From positions 6,301,137-6,365,136 of the forward strand of contig CM030933.1 in the NCBI GenBank assembly GCA_018136815.1: a DNA stretch of 64,000 nt, read 5' to 3'. Source of the DNA: Isochrysis galbana. Its lineage: Eukaryota; Haptophyta; Isochrysidales; Isochrysidaceae. Shown in pieces: positions 1 through 10,344 of this stretch (within the stretch, counting starts at the first letter, position 1; each line of letters begins with the position of its first letter). The notes under the pieces are model-generated. The model was not told the DNA's origin. It saw only the letters and a list, made by a program, of their open reading frames with translations, and ran no database searches. Both the position numbers and the translations under genes were made by a program.

Positions 1-1644
1 GAGAGGAAGAGAGGGGCCTGGGTGCGAGAGAGGCGTCCACCCCCTCGCGGCGGCCGCGTGGAGAGAGATGGGGGGGGTGGAGAGGAGAGAGAAGAAGAAA
101 AGGAGAGGAGAGAGAGAGAGAGAGATCAAAGAGGAATAAAAGGAGATTAAGAGAGAGAAGAAAAGAGACGGAGGATCTTCGAGGGAGGGGCTGTGGAGTC
201 TTGGAGAGAGAGATCTAGGTGAGGAGAGGTGAGAGATATAGCGGGCGGAGGAGGCGACGAGAGAGAAGGGAGGAGAAAGGGTACTGAGTACGTGTTTAAT
301 AAGCAGAATATTGGAAGAGACTCGATAGAGTGCTTTAGGTAGGAGCCGTGCGGAGGTGAAGAAGAGAGAACAGAGCGGGGGGGGGGGGGGGGGGGGGGGA
401 GAGGGGGGGGGTCACGCCATGCTGAGAGGTCAGGAGGGCAGCCGAGCTCAGGGGCAAAGGGGGATTTTTTGTAGAGATCGCGTGCCTAGTGCGTATACAG
501 TGCCTAGATAGGAGATGGGAAACTAGCAGGCGGTGTTCGGAGAGCACGAGCGAGCGACACACAAAGGGACGAAAACACCAGCTCACCATGATGCCCGTAA
601 ACAGAGGTGTTCACAAGTGTACGGGTCCACGAAAGGGAGAAAAGGTTTTACGTTTTGCGCATCTCGCCGCCCCCCTCCCCCCTCCCCCTCGCCCTCGCCG
701 CGCCGTCCGACTGTCCGACTTCCGACTTTTCACTTTTCTAAATTCTATGCCTATCGTCCGGACGGGTGTGGCCCATTCCTAGATGGATGGGAAATACGGT
801 GCTAGGGACTGCAAATACCGCCACACCCAAATACATATGTATTTGGCCTCAGGCAAATTACATTTATTTAAATACATTCGAGGCCTACGCCTACAACCCA
901 GGACGCGCTTCAACGCTTCAAATACAGCCAAATACATATGTTTGGCCTCTGGCCAAAGACGGTAAATACGTATTTCCCATCTAGGGGCCCGTTCCTTCTA
1001 GGGGCCCATTCCTCTGCTCTCGATCCTCGATCCTCAATTGTCGCTGTTCTTATCACTTATCGACGCCGATCGCTATTCTTATCGCTTATCGACGCCGATA
1101 TCGGACACAACACGAGCTATCTACAAATCCATATCCAACGACCTTCCATCCCCGGACTCTCCATCTCCATTCCCATCCCCGCCTTAGCCTTAGTTCTTTC
1201 GTTTTCGACTTCCGGGAGTGGGGCGACAGTGCGGACTTCGTAAGAAAGAGCGGTGATGAGTGGTACTGAGTGGTTGCTGGCGTCATCGTGACGTTGGTCT
1301 CCGCCAACCTCAAAGCATCTCCCACCGGAGTCTTCCCCCCCCCCCCCTCCCTCCCCCCCGACGAGAAAGCGAGCTCCCCTCCCGGAATCCCATGCGCTCC
1401 ATTCTCACAGAAAGTACCTTTATTCATACGGGAACAGACCTGTCCATCTGGCTTTCTGTCGTGGGGCTGGCGTCAGCATCACAGAGCCAGGCATCGCTTC
1501 ATCTGACGCGTCCTCCCTTCCGACCAGGTCCGCCACCCTCTGCCGCCAGCAAGCCAGCACCCCATCGCGCACGGCTAGCGTACGCGCACATTCGGGCAGG
1601 AGACCATCGCACTCATCCCACGCTCCTTAGCAGGTCTCTTCGCA
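1..1644. other. Intergenic low-complexity region with a small inverted-repeat element
   Basis: No gene is recognisable here. The first 320 bases are GA-rich, followed by a G run (380-400) and a C-rich run (1326-1360). Around 787-981 two short matching ends (GATGGGAAATAC at the left, its complement near 970) enclose AT-richer DNA with repeated CAAATACATATG motifs, which looks like a roughly 195-bp MITE-like element. The last 130 bases before the GTPase start presumably hold its promoter and 5' leader, but I see no clear TATA box. Confidence 0.5.
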
Positions 1645-2190
1645 ATGGGTCTCGCCGCTAGCAAGCTCTTTGAAATGCTCAACTTCAAGAAGCCAACACG
1701 CGTTCTCATGCTTGGCTTGGACGCCGCAGGCAAGACTTGCACTCTGTACAAGCTCAAACTCGGGGAGGTCGTGACGTCGATCCCGACCGTAGGCTTCAAT
1801 GTCGAGACGGTGAACTATCGCAACCTGGCGATGACCATCTGGGACGTCGGCGGCCAAGACAAGATCCGTTCCCTGTGGCGCTACTACTACGAGAACAGTG
1901 ATGCATTGATCTTCATTGTCGATTCGAACGACCCCTCGCGGTTCGCAGAGGCCAGAGATGAGATGCACCGCGTCCTCTCAGATGATCTCTTGCGCAATGC
2001 CGTCGTCCTAGTGCTCGCCAACAAGCAAGACATGCCGCGAGCCCAACCAACAAACAAGGTTGCGGATGCCATGTGCCTCACATCGCTCGTGAAGCACAAG
2101 TGGTACATCCAAGGCTGCAGCGCCGCTACCGGCGAGGGGCTGTACGAGGGACTCGAGTGGTTGCATGCGGCACTTCGATCGAGGCAGTGA
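1645..2190 (+). CDS. ARF-family small GTPase
   Basis: A 181-codon uninterrupted frame encodes a complete ARF-type GTPase, the class that recruits coat proteins and lipid enzymes to Golgi and endosome membranes. Visible motifs are Gly2 for N-myristoylation and an amphipathic N-terminus, the P-loop GLDAAGKT (24-31), the switch I threonine in PTVG (47-50), WDVGGQ (66-71) with the catalytic Gln71, NKQD (126-129) and a CSA-type base-recognition motif near 158-160. Length and motif spacing match ARF1/ARF-like proteins, so the first ATG is the natural start. No intron is needed. Whether it is a true ARF or an ARF-like protein cannot be settled by eye; the GTP-binding fold is certain. Confidence 0.93.
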   Translation: MGLAASKLFEMLNFKKPTRVLMLGLDAAGKTCTLYKLKLGEVVTSIPTVGFNVETVNYRNLAMTIWDVGGQDKIRSLWRYYYENSDALIFIVDSNDPSRFAEARDEMHRVLSDDLLRNAVVLVLANKQDMPRAQPTNKVADAMCLTSLVKHKWYIQGCSAATGEGLYEGLEWLHAALRSRQ

Positions 2191-3154
2191 AGAGCTTCAC
2201 GTTCAATAAATGCCAGGGATACGCGATGCAACTTGCCGTGTTCATTGATACACCCTGGGAGGCACACAGAGCAGGAAGGAAACTGATTGCTTTCTTTGCA
2301 GTGGTGAAGCATGACTCGAGCGCGCGTTGCATCGGGCATGTTGAGGGGTTTGTAGAAATTGGTGTGGCGGGTGGGGGTGGGGGCTGAGAGGTGGTGGGCG
2401 TGCCTTGAGTGCTCAATCACATGTACATGTGTGTGCCTTGAGTTCTCACACGCTTTCCCCTTCCTCCCATGCAAACTGGGTCGTGTGAGGGCCACGGAAG
2501 GAAAGCTGTGAAATGGTTTTTAACAAAATTTTGTGGGTCGTGGTGTGACACAGGGACGAGACTAACGCTCACTCAAGACAAGACTCCCTGTCGCGGTAAG
2601 CGCAAGCACCCTCCCCCCCTTTATGCCACCTGCAGCTCTTCACCAGCTTTCTACATATATATGCTAGCCGGAGCGCCCCTCCATGCACACTCAGAAAGCC
2701 CCCCACGCCAGGATCCTGTTTTGGTCTCGCATGCAGAGGGGCCTAATGTGAAGGTGAAAAAAAACATCTGAAGATTCAGGGCTGAAACACCAAGTAGTGG
2801 CCAACAATTACCGCCTACTAACCGACACCGCCCCTTAGCCCCTTTGTTGTCGCATCCGCGATCGACCTTTTTGTTTTAGGAATCGTCTTCGTTTCTATGA
2901 CCCCTCCTTGTAGGCTAGGCACCGTTGGAGAACCTCGCTGTATCCTACACTCGCCTTCTTCGCCCTCGCGTCCTTTGCCGCCTACCTTGTCGCCTGCTTT
3001 GCCCCTCACCTAAGAAGGTGCAACTTGAGTGAGGTTCCATCCATATGCCATATGCCTTATGGCATATGGGGGTATTTGCCAAGAAATCAACCCAGGCAAC
3101 CCAACCTGAGGCTTGCAGCCTCTTGGTTTACAACTATCGGTAAACGATAGGGTC

Positions 3155-3400
3155 ATGGAGCGCGCGCCGCCTCCCGCCCTCGCCGCCGCCGCCCTCGCCG
3201 CGATGGACGAAGCACTCATGGACACCCCCCTATCGCCGAAGCGACGAAGCGACCGCGTCAAGACGACCCGCCCGACCAGGTGGGCGCAAGAGCCAGCGTG
3301 CCGCGCCCGGACGCCACCGAGAACAGAGCGACCAAGGCCTGCATGCTGGCAGCAGCCAGCATGCAACACACACACCCCACCCTCCATAGCCTCACCAACC
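3155..3400 (+). pseudogene. Truncated N-terminus of a repeated ORF (family U)
   Basis: An ATG opens an Ala/Pro/Arg-rich reading frame starting MERAPPPAL. The same ATG context and start (MERAP or MELAP) recurs at 11446 and 10745, and related upstream sequence, with a TTGCCAA(G/A)AAAT motif near AACCTGAGG, lies near 3070-3110 and, inverted, near 11090-11130. After 40-80 codons the copies lose similarity, and family Z or Z' DNA lies downstream of two of them. I read these as 5' ends of a multicopy gene, perhaps of a transposon, cut short by later insertions. Function is unknown. Confidence 0.35.
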
Positions 3401-3619
3401 ACACCACACCAATGGGACGCTCCATCAGGGAAGGGCCTGGCCCCTACACAGCCGCGATACCGCCCTCGTGCTCCGGCACGAGGGGCTGGTCCGGCGCCAT
3501 TCTGGACATAGTCCCCATGGGGAAATGTCGCAACAAATCGATGCAGCAGGCATGAAGCAAGACTGGGTCCCCAAAAGGGGAGACAGGAGCTGAGGTTGCA
3601 GCCTCTTTACCGCGATGGT

Positions 3620-3995
3620 GGAACGACACCTGGGAGCGCAGCTCAGGGGGCAGGTGAGGTTGGGGCATGGCCCTGGCCCCTCGTGCCTCTCCCTCGCTGG
3701 CTCTCGCGCCCCTGCCGATCGACGGGAGCTGGCTGGGGGCTCCTGATCAGGGGGGCCCAGGGGGAGGAGGGGTTGGTCAGAGCGAGAAGCAGGCCAACGC
3801 GGGCCAGGGCGCGCGTTCCGTGTTCCGTGCCTGACTCTCAGGGAGAGTCTAGGCAGTTTGGATGAGCCCCCCCTGCATGCCAAGAGGCAGCGCAGGGGGG
3901 TGGATGATTCTCGCCCCCCATGAGGGGAGTCGAGAGGAGGGGAGGGGGGGGGGCGCGAGGCCCCCCTCCATGGCGACCAATCATAAGATTAGTCG
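3620..3995 (-). mobile_element. Family Z retroposon-like repeat, truncated copy
   Basis: Read on the minus strand this matches the 5' third of the complete family Z copy at 43330-44196: the opening TCTTATGATTGGTCGCC, the hairpin-forming GGGGGGCCTCGCGCCCCC block, and the downstream GC-rich body with GGGGGCTCCTGATCAGG. The 3' part of the family (GAGAAGAC hairpin and AATTAGCTAGTGGGGTTG tail) is absent. No long conserved protein frame is visible. Confidence 0.65.
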
Positions 3996-4604
3996 AGGAG
4001 TTCCTAAGTATAACTAAGCCGCGTACGCTACGAGGCGAGAATATATTAAAAGGGTTTTTTTCGTGCCTGATGAGCTTCACCGTGTGGCCGCACGGCGAAA
4101 GACCTGGAGATAAGTAAGAGCCCGGAAATCGCATCATCTAGCTAGGATGAATGCGACAAGCTTGTAATACAAGCAACAATAGTACTACTACAAATCATGA
4201 TCATGGCTCATAGCTACACCGCGTACCGCTATACCAAGCAAGAATATGTACGATATACGAAGCCATCTGTCTATTCTTCAGATCAACATGTCCTACGGGT
4301 CAAAAATAGCCTATGTGTGGTGCTGTTACGTACAAAATACACCGCTACGGCTGTACCAAGAGGATGAAAGAAGATAGACAATAGTAGATGGATGAGTGAA
4401 CGGCTGGAAATATGCCCAAGAACGATCAAGACAGTTCATCATCTGAACAAGACATGGATGTGGGAAGCACGAACATGACGGCACGAGTCCACATCGTGAA
4501 TGCTGTCGAGCAGGGCCGATCAGCCTGCTCTAGCTGAAGGGTGGGCTCTTTCGTTGATCACTGGATTCATTTCGTCTCTTCAAGCAACACATGGAGGTTC
4601 CTGG

Positions 4605-5777
4605 CTAGTGCATCGTAGAATGAGTTTCGCTTACAGTGGGAGGCGGCTGTGGGGGGCCCATGCTCCCAGCCAGCCTCATTTTTATCGCCCTCCAGCATCG
4701 CTGGGACCGAGGAATATCAACAGGTGTGCCCGGAAGCGCCTCAGTCTGCACAAATGGGCTCGGCATGATGGAAGGGCGTGCACCACGGCTCTCAATGCCG
4801 TGCCGTTCTAGTTCCCGATTGACTAGACGGGCGACGACGAGGAGGGTGGCGGCAGCTATAATGCCTCCAACAACCAGTTGAATGAGCGTGTCTCGGGATT
4901 CGGCGCCGCCTGCCGCAACTGCCTTCGAACCTGCGTCAATCGTGTATGCGATGTACAATTGCATGGGAACATTCTTGGCGCACTCTACCAGCGAACCCAG
5001 ACTGTAGTTGAAAGGCGAGAGGCGTGTCACGGAGAGGACGTAAGAGGTCAGAACCTCAGGCAGCAGAATGTTGGCGCGAAGCAGGCAGACGAGGAGCAGG
5101 CCTCTTTCCCTGGAAAGAGCACGGTCAATGGCAATGAAAAGTCGCATGTTCCCAATCCGATTCCGAACGCAATCATGGAGAAGGTAACGCCCAAAAACAA
5201 ACTGAAGCGTCAAACTCGTGTACAGACACATGAAAATCATTACTGCCCCAGGGGGATAACCAAAGATCCAAGGAAGGGCGTATTGAAGCGGCTTGGCCAG
5301 CATGTGACCAACACCTGGCACGGTATCCAGGAGCGCGATTGTGGCCAGCAGTAGCACCACGTATCCAGGGTGATCATGCACCCATCTCACGACTTTGGGC
5401 CCGCCGATCATCACGGCATCAACCACCAGGTGGAGGGCGCCGGTGAGCTTGGCAACCATGACGAGCGTAACCAACGCAGCCAGCCCGAGCGCGATGCCCA
5501 GCGCCCTGCTCCTCGTGCACACACCCTCGGCCTCCACTTCGTCTTCTCCGAGCGCCTCGCCGGACAACGAGCGGCTCATGCTCGCCTCGGCGTCGAGTTC
5601 GGCGGGGTCGGCACTCACCGCCGGCTTGTTCGAACGCCCATTGGCCCTGTCCATCGGTGCGAGCTGCGCAGTGCCACGCAGCAGCGGGCGGGGAAGCGCG
5701 CTCACCGCGCCTCCGCTCACCGAGCGCCGCGCGTTCGCCCTCCTCCTCCTTCTCGCCCTCGTTCTTCTAATTCGCAT
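4605..5777 (-). CDS. VTT-domain (TVP38/TMEM64/DedA-like) membrane protein
   Basis: A 390-codon frame encodes an Arg-rich N-terminus (1-20), an acidic low-complexity linker (55-86) and a membrane region. Hydrophobic segments lie near 92-114, 138-160, 166-196, 225-245 and 300-317. The block around 225-280 (LLLVCLLRANILLPEV, later SPFNYSLGSLVECAKNVP) has the arrangement of the VTT domain: an Arg-Pro-containing re-entrant hairpin followed by a Gly-rich segment ending in a conserved P. VTT proteins (TVP38, TMEM41, VMP1, DedA) act as lipid scramblases or half-proton-coupled transporters in Golgi/ER or plastid membranes. The basic leader could be a targeting peptide or an upstream extension, with the true start at a later Met. 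Family level is fairly secure; subfamily is not. Confidence 0.72.
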   Translation of the reverse strand: MRIRRTRARRRRRANARRSVSGGAVSALPRPLLRGTAQLAPMDRANGRSNKPAVSADPAELDAEASMSRSLSGEALGEDEVEAEGVCTRSRALGIALGLAALVTLVMVAKLTGALHLVVDAVMIGGPKVVRWVHDHPGYVVLLLATIALLDTVPGVGHMLAKPLQYALPWIFGYPPGAVMIFMCLYTSLTLQFVFGRYLLHDCVRNRIGNMRLFIAIDRALSRERGLLLVCLLRANILLPEVLTSYVLSVTRLSPFNYSLGSLVECAKNVPMQLYIAYTIDAGSKAVAAGGAESRDTLIQLVVGGIIAAATLLVVARLVNRELERHGIESRGARPSIMPSPFVQTEALPGTPVDIPRSQRCWRAIKMRLAGSMGPPQPPPTVSETHSTMH

Positions 5778-5865
5778 TTAGTAAAGACTCAACGACTCCA
5801 ATTTAGTCGAATGTCTAATGTTCTACTGTTCTATGTCTCTATGTCCCATTTCTCACCGCACTCCA

Positions 5866-6412
5866 TCAGGGATCAGGGGGGTGCAAAGCCCCCCTTCTTT
5901 CTCCCTCTCTTCATTCTCACCCATCTCTCTCCCTGTGGCGCCTCGCCATGCGGCGCGCCATGGCCTGCTCTGCTCCCAAAGGAGAAAGGAGGGGCAGCTC
6001 AGGGGGCAATGGAGGCTAGAGGCTGGGGTTCAGCCCCTGCCCCCCCCCCCCCCGCCTATCCGCCTATCCCACGCTCGCCTCGCTGGTCATGTGAGCCTCC
6101 CAGAGGCCTCTGTCTGCCTGGCGACCAGGGATGGGGGGAAGGTCAGCTCGAGGGCAGGCCCATCGCGGGCGTGGGAGTGTGGGAGTGCGAGTCGCGACCC
6201 GCGCCCACTAGGGGTCTGGGTCAGCTGTTGTTGATTGTTGAGTGTTCCGCCCCTGCCAGAAGATAGAAGATAGGGGCCTAGGGGCCGGGGTCTGGGTTTG
6301 GGCGGGTTGGTTGTGTGGGCCCACCCAGGAGCCAGGAGGGTGTCCGCGAAGGAGTGAAGGGGGGCGCGAGGCCCCCATTGACCATTGACAATCCATTGAC
6401 CCCCACTTGTAA
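5866..6412 (-). mobile_element. Family Z' GC-rich repeat copy
   Basis: On the minus strand this stretch matches 11688-12185 closely from one end to the other: both share GGTCAATGG followed by GGGGGCCTCGCGCCCCCC, then GGGGTGGGCCC-type sequence, a block with CGAGACTCGCACTCCCACG-type sequence, and end in a CCCCCTGATC/GATGGAGTGCGG-type border. It resembles family Z in its opening GC hairpin and its AGCTCAGGGGGCA block but differs elsewhere, so I treat it as a sister family. No coding capacity is evident. Confidence 0.6.
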
Positions 6413-6897
6413 AAGTAGGTTGTCTCCCATCCATGCGACAACTTAGCATGACAAGTGTCAAATGTAGTAAAGTAAAGGACCCGAGCCCGAGGCCCAGTCC
6501 TTGGCCTAAGGCCGCGTGGGTAGCGAGAATATTGAGATTTAGGTCTACTAGTAGTATATGTAATTATATATGTGCGTATTTTCTCATAACCACCATGACA
6601 ACAATACGCTTCTCTACGCAATATGCGGTGTTCGAATCGACTCTCTCGCGGTGGCAGCGCGTTGTGGCATCAAGTGAGAGGAGGAACAAGTGGGAAGGTT
6701 GCTCGAGACCTCGCCACTCCGACCACGGGAAATCTAGCCAACCTCCTCACTTCTATCTGGCTCGCTCTAGCACGCAGTACCGGCGGGAACACAATCGAAC
6801 CCCTTTCGGCTGTCGCCGCCAAGTAAGACGTATGGTTGCAAACCAATGTCGATCGCACATGCGGCATGCATTAGAGCGTTACACCTAGGACAACACT
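6413..6897. other. Short intergenic stretch, nothing recognised
   Basis: This roughly 480-base stretch between the Z' copy and the dioxygenase stop codon shows no homologous frame, repeat copy or RNA gene. It probably includes the 3' untranslated region of the minus-strand dioxygenase gene. Confidence 0.4.
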
Positions 6898-8694
6898 CTA
6901 AAAGGCGGAGTTGAGGACAACGTTGAGGAAATCGCCCGGCTTGTCTCCCGCGCCGGCTTCAGTGAGCTTCTCGTCGCCGAACCAAGATACGGCATGGAGA
7001 CGGTCGCCCGAAAAGATATCGCGGCCATGCAGGACGCGGTAGTTGTCACACAAAAGCACGTCGCCCGGCTGCATCGGTACGTTGACGATGTTCTTCTCCG
7101 ACACCTGCAAAAGAGATAGGTTGCATAATGATGGCATTTGGTCAGTGCATACAGTTCGGGCTGCGGCGCATCGCAGTGGGTATATTCAAGCCCGCATGCA
7201 GGCGCATGGCCTCCAATTGTGCAGCCTGGACAAGGGATGCACCCATCACGCTCACGGTGGCTTCCGCCACATAGGCACGCTACGGACCTCGTTGATGTGC
7301 TGGAGCATGTCGCCCGGAATAATGCTCAGGTCGCCGAAGTAGATGTCAGTCATGCCCACCTCTGGTGTGCCACACGGACGCCGCTCGCGCAGGAAACGCG
7401 CCTGATTGTGCAGATTGCAGAACCACACGGGCCGGCCGGTAACGGGGTGGCGGTTGATGGGGGATTGTGCATTCTGGACCGCCTGCAGACGCATAGGCTT
7501 CCCATCAGTACCCCACAGCATCTCGAGGTCCATATCGAACTTGGGAGCAACCGCATTGTCGACGAGCTCGCTGAGTTTGTCCATAGCATTGCGGCGCTGC
7601 TCCTCAGGGAGCGACTTCAAGAAGTCGAAGTCGAGGTTCGACACTGAGATCCGCACCTGAAGAGGGACGAGGATGAGACTGTAAGCAACTGATCGCCCAC
7701 TGCGCCTGGGCAAAATCCATTGCGACAATCCAGTCGATGGAAAGCATGCCTCAGGACGCAACTTTTGCGTGGGCCCTCCACCATGCGAGTGTCAGCCTCA
7801 TGGGCCATAAAAAACACCTAGGTTCTCACATCCCGAAACTGGGGCCAAACGCGTTCGCATGATTTTGCATTGGGAGACGGCTCGCCTTGCGCTCCGTAAT
7901 CTTCTTGAGGACCTCAGGATCCATGTCGCGGAAGATACGTTCGCCATCAGCAATAAAGAACTCGCCACCCCACTCGGTCGCCGGCTTAAAGCACACGAAC
8001 GCTCCCGTCTTTGCCGTCTTCTTGAAGGTAGACTCATTGTGCAGGCCAATGTAGTGCTTCGACAGAGAGTCCTTGTTCACCTCCTCGTACAAACCATCCG
8101 TCTGAAAGAGGAAGGAGCGCCGAGCCACTGAAAAGCCGGCCAGGTGAACAGGCGAATCGCGGCCGCATCAAGCTTGCAGCAGTACGGGCAGCACCCGCGG
8201 CCCTGTTGCCGCACCTTCGAGAGGAACTTACGCAGCCCTGAAGTGTGGAGTGGGTCGAGGCACGGATCCAGGTCAAGCGATTCCCAGAAGCTACGGAAGC
8301 CATCCTGATCCTTCATGAGATTGAAGCCACGGAACCAGATGGTGCCATGCTTCTCGAGCTGGGCCTTGAGCTCCTCCTTGCGCTCGACAAACCAGGCAGC
8401 GCCTGCGGCGTTGGCGGCCTCTGTCGCGTGGATCTCAAGCGGGCAGACTGGAAGGTCTTCATCCTTGTACTTCTTTTGCCACTCGTCGATGTCGATACCG
8501 TCGGCATCCCACACGGTCGGCGGGCAGTCAGGCAGCCGGCCAGAGAGCGCTGGCTTCTGCTCGGACCGGATGAGCTCAGCCACCGCACGCACGCGGCCCG
8601 AGGTGCGCAGCTGCGTAGCACGAGCCGGCGCGCCGACGCGCAGCGCGGCCGCGGGAGCGGCGAGCGCGGCGAGCCACAGCGTGATGAAGCGCAT
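6898..8694 (-). CDS. TauD/TfdA-type Fe(II)/2-oxoglutarate dioxygenase, four exons
   Basis: Four exons can be joined in frame, all phase 0: 8694-8215, 8101-7886, 7656-7288 and 7104-6898, giving about 423 residues. Donors are GTGCGG, GCGAGC and GTCCGT, so the second intron is GC-AG. The product has an N-terminal signal (MRFITLWLAALAAPAAAL) and Arg/Ala-rich stretch typical of plastid import through the ER. Iron ligands of the TauD fold are visible: His181 and Glu183 in GLHNES and distal His381 in VLHGRDIF, with Arg390 as the usual 2-oxoglutarate-binding arginine. QPGDVLLCDN precedes the distal His as in the family. These enzymes hydroxylate small organic acids; the substrate cannot be read. A GT donor at 8231 with an acceptor near 8128 would also keep frame but adds residues that fit less well. 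Confidence 0.8.
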
Positions 8695-8819
8695 CGTGGC
8701 GGCAAAGAGCGGTAGAAGGCCGGGGGGTGGGGGAAGAGGGAGAGGCGCAGCGAGGGCCGCGCGCGGGGCGAGGAGAGGAGAGATGTTGGGGAAGCGCAGG
8801 CGAGGGCCAAGGGAAGAGG

Positions 8820-8935
8820 CGGCGGGGGGAGGGGGGGGGGGGGGGGGGGGGGAAGAGGAGCTGGCGGCGAGCCTTCCCCCCCCCCCTCCCTCCCTCCCTC
8901 TTCCCCCCCCCCCCCCCCCCTCCCCCCCCGCGCGC
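8820..8935. promoter_or_regulatory. Opposed G-run and C-run upstream of the dioxygenase start
   Basis: A run of more than 20 G followed about 25 bases later by long C tracts lies 125-240 bases upstream of the dioxygenase ATG. The two arms are complementary and could fold into a hairpin or form G-quadruplex/i-motif structures. Long G or C tracts also sit just upstream of several other genes in this window. A regulatory role is inference; the tracts could simply be unstable low-complexity DNA. Confidence 0.35.
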
Positions 8936-9570
8936 GCGGGCGAGGGGCGCCCATCCTAAATGAGCCCTCATCGCATCGAGACGCGCGTGCGGGGGGGGGG
9001 GCATCAGAGCTCAGAAGGCGAGAAGGCAGCTGGAGGGCCATCGTAGAAAGTAGAACATCGCCACCACGGATGACTGTACGGGTTACTAGTGGCTAGTGGG
9101 GGGTGGGGGTGGTTATTGTGTCTATCGGGGGATTTGGGGGGGGGGGGGTCCGCATCTGGTGGCTGATGGAGCGTGAGTAGGCACCGTAGGCGAAGAAGGT
9201 TTTCGGGGAACACATATATGTTGGTGCGGGGCGGATGGTGAGTAGTGCGTGGGGGGGCAGGGGGCGGCAGATTCTTATTGCTTCTTGTCCGGCTAGCGGT
9301 AGCGGCAAGTAGCTAGTAGGTAATAGCTAGTAGCTAGAAGCAGTGGCAGTAGTAGTAGGCAAAGGCATGTATTGTTGATGATTTGCTTGCCGTATGTACA
9401 CTCCATATGCTGAAGACCCTTCCCCAATCCCCCAATCTTCACGTCAGTCCCCGGTGAACCGGTGAACCGTCTCTCGCTCTGCACCGTCGCGCAGGCGAAA
9501 AATCCCCCGTCCCATCACGCTCAATTCGAGGCGCTGTGGCTCCAGCGGCCGACCTTTGCAGATGAGTAAG
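8936..9570. other. Intergenic low-complexity stretch
   Basis: Between the poly-G/poly-C block and the 3' end of the next minus-strand gene I see G-rich tracts near 9110-9150 and short TAGCTAGTAGGTAA-like repetitions near 9300-9350, but no gene. The last hundred bases probably carry the 3' untranslated region of the gene ending at 9571. Confidence 0.4.
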
Positions 9571-10344
9571 TCACGCAACGTGCTCCTTGCACGTGCGTGC
9601 CAGTTTGATGACAGTTCCTACTCTGAGATCCGGAAGCCCCTCCTCTGATCCCATGGAATGCTGCTCCCATAGCAATGAATCAACGGTCAACTCCAGATCA
9701 GCGCATCGGAGCGCGAGGGCCACAGCCTCGCCCGCCCCTTCAAGTGGAATGACCCTCTCCCCGCCACTAGGCTCCTCGCACTTTAGGAAGGCCGACGCTG
9801 GGGCAAGAGCCACACCTGCCGGCGCCGCGGGAGTATTCGCTCCCATGTCCATGTACCGTACGGCACCATTCTCACTCGATGCTACTATTCTGATCGAAAT
9901 TGGCCGCAAGTCTTCCATCTCGAGTGTGCGCAGCAACACCGCAGTCAAGTCGTCCCCCTCACGCCTTGGCACATCGTTGCAGCCGACGGCCTCAAAGAAA
10001 CGCCGTCGACCCGCGAGGGCCACGTTGAGCGCCATACTGGCAAGAACGCCCTTGGGACCTCTGTTCGGTTCAGTGGCCAGCTCGCGCTCTAGCCGCTCCC
10101 CATCCGACCATTCGAGGAGGAGCGGCAGCAGAGCGCTGCCCTTGCTCTCCCGGCAGATCAGCAGGTGCTCCGAGCCGTAGCGAGGGAGCTCGAGGCGAGC
10201 CATGCGCTCTGGCATGACCGATCGGTCGGGTAGTGCCTCTCGCGCAGCGCCAGGCCTCAGCCATGAGGAGAGAGCTGTGGCGGGCGCGGCGACGAGCAGC
10301 CAAGCCAGCCGCATCGATTGGCGCCGACGCACTCGCTGCTTCAT
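9571..10344 (-). CDS. Uncharacterised plastid-leader protein
   Basis: A 257-codon frame without introns. A Met at codon 11 begins MRLAWLLVAAPATALSSW, a clean signal peptide followed by an Arg-containing segment, so I favour Met11 as the start and infer plastid or secretory targeting. The mature part is mixed alpha/beta in character, with acidic ends (RREGDDLTAVLLRTLEMEDL) and no catalytic motif that I recognise. Even composition and lack of low-complexity sequence support real coding. It lies head to tail behind the dioxygenase gene, about 870 bases upstream of that gene's start, with no evidence of a functional link. The frame ends CKEHVA; a further 3' exon cannot be excluded. Confidence 0.6.
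   Translation of the reverse strand: MKQRVRRRQSMRLAWLLVAAPATALSSWLRPGAAREALPDRSVMPERMARLELPRYGSEHLLICRESKGSALLPLLLEWSDGERLERELATEPNRGPKGVLASMALNVALAGRRRFFEAVGCNDVPRREGDDLTAVLLRTLEMEDLRPISIRIVASSENGAVRYMDMGANTPAAPAGVALAPASAFLKCEEPSGGERVIPLEGAGEAVALALRCADLELTVDSLLWEQHSMGSEEGLPDLRVGTVIKLARTCKEHVA

Larger units (their letters stand above)
2191..4604. other. Gene-free stretch with dispersed repeats
   Basis: The first few hundred bases are the 3' side of the GTPase gene. Around 2755-2830 lies a copy of repeat family V, which starts with an ACATCTGAAGATTC-type motif. Around 3050-3420 lies family U, a conserved leader followed by an ATG at 3155. Bases about 3620-3995 are a reverse-oriented, 3'-truncated family Z copy. 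Bases 4000-4600 are AT-richer and hold nothing I recognise apart from a TATTAAAAGGGTTTTTTTC motif near 4042 that recurs near 37998 and, inverted, near 39428. Confidence 0.5.

Noticed and set aside
5370-6266. 298-codon plus-strand frame
   Set aside because: It is antisense to the VTT-domain gene and then runs into the Z' repeat; no family features are visible.
8128-8232. Alternative dioxygenase splice using a GTAAGT donor at 8231-8226
   Set aside because: The donor is textbook and the join keeps frame, but it removes the LRKFLSK segment and adds LARRSFLFQ, which is translated intron. The GTGCGG donor at 8214 joined to 8101 gives a more family-like sequence.
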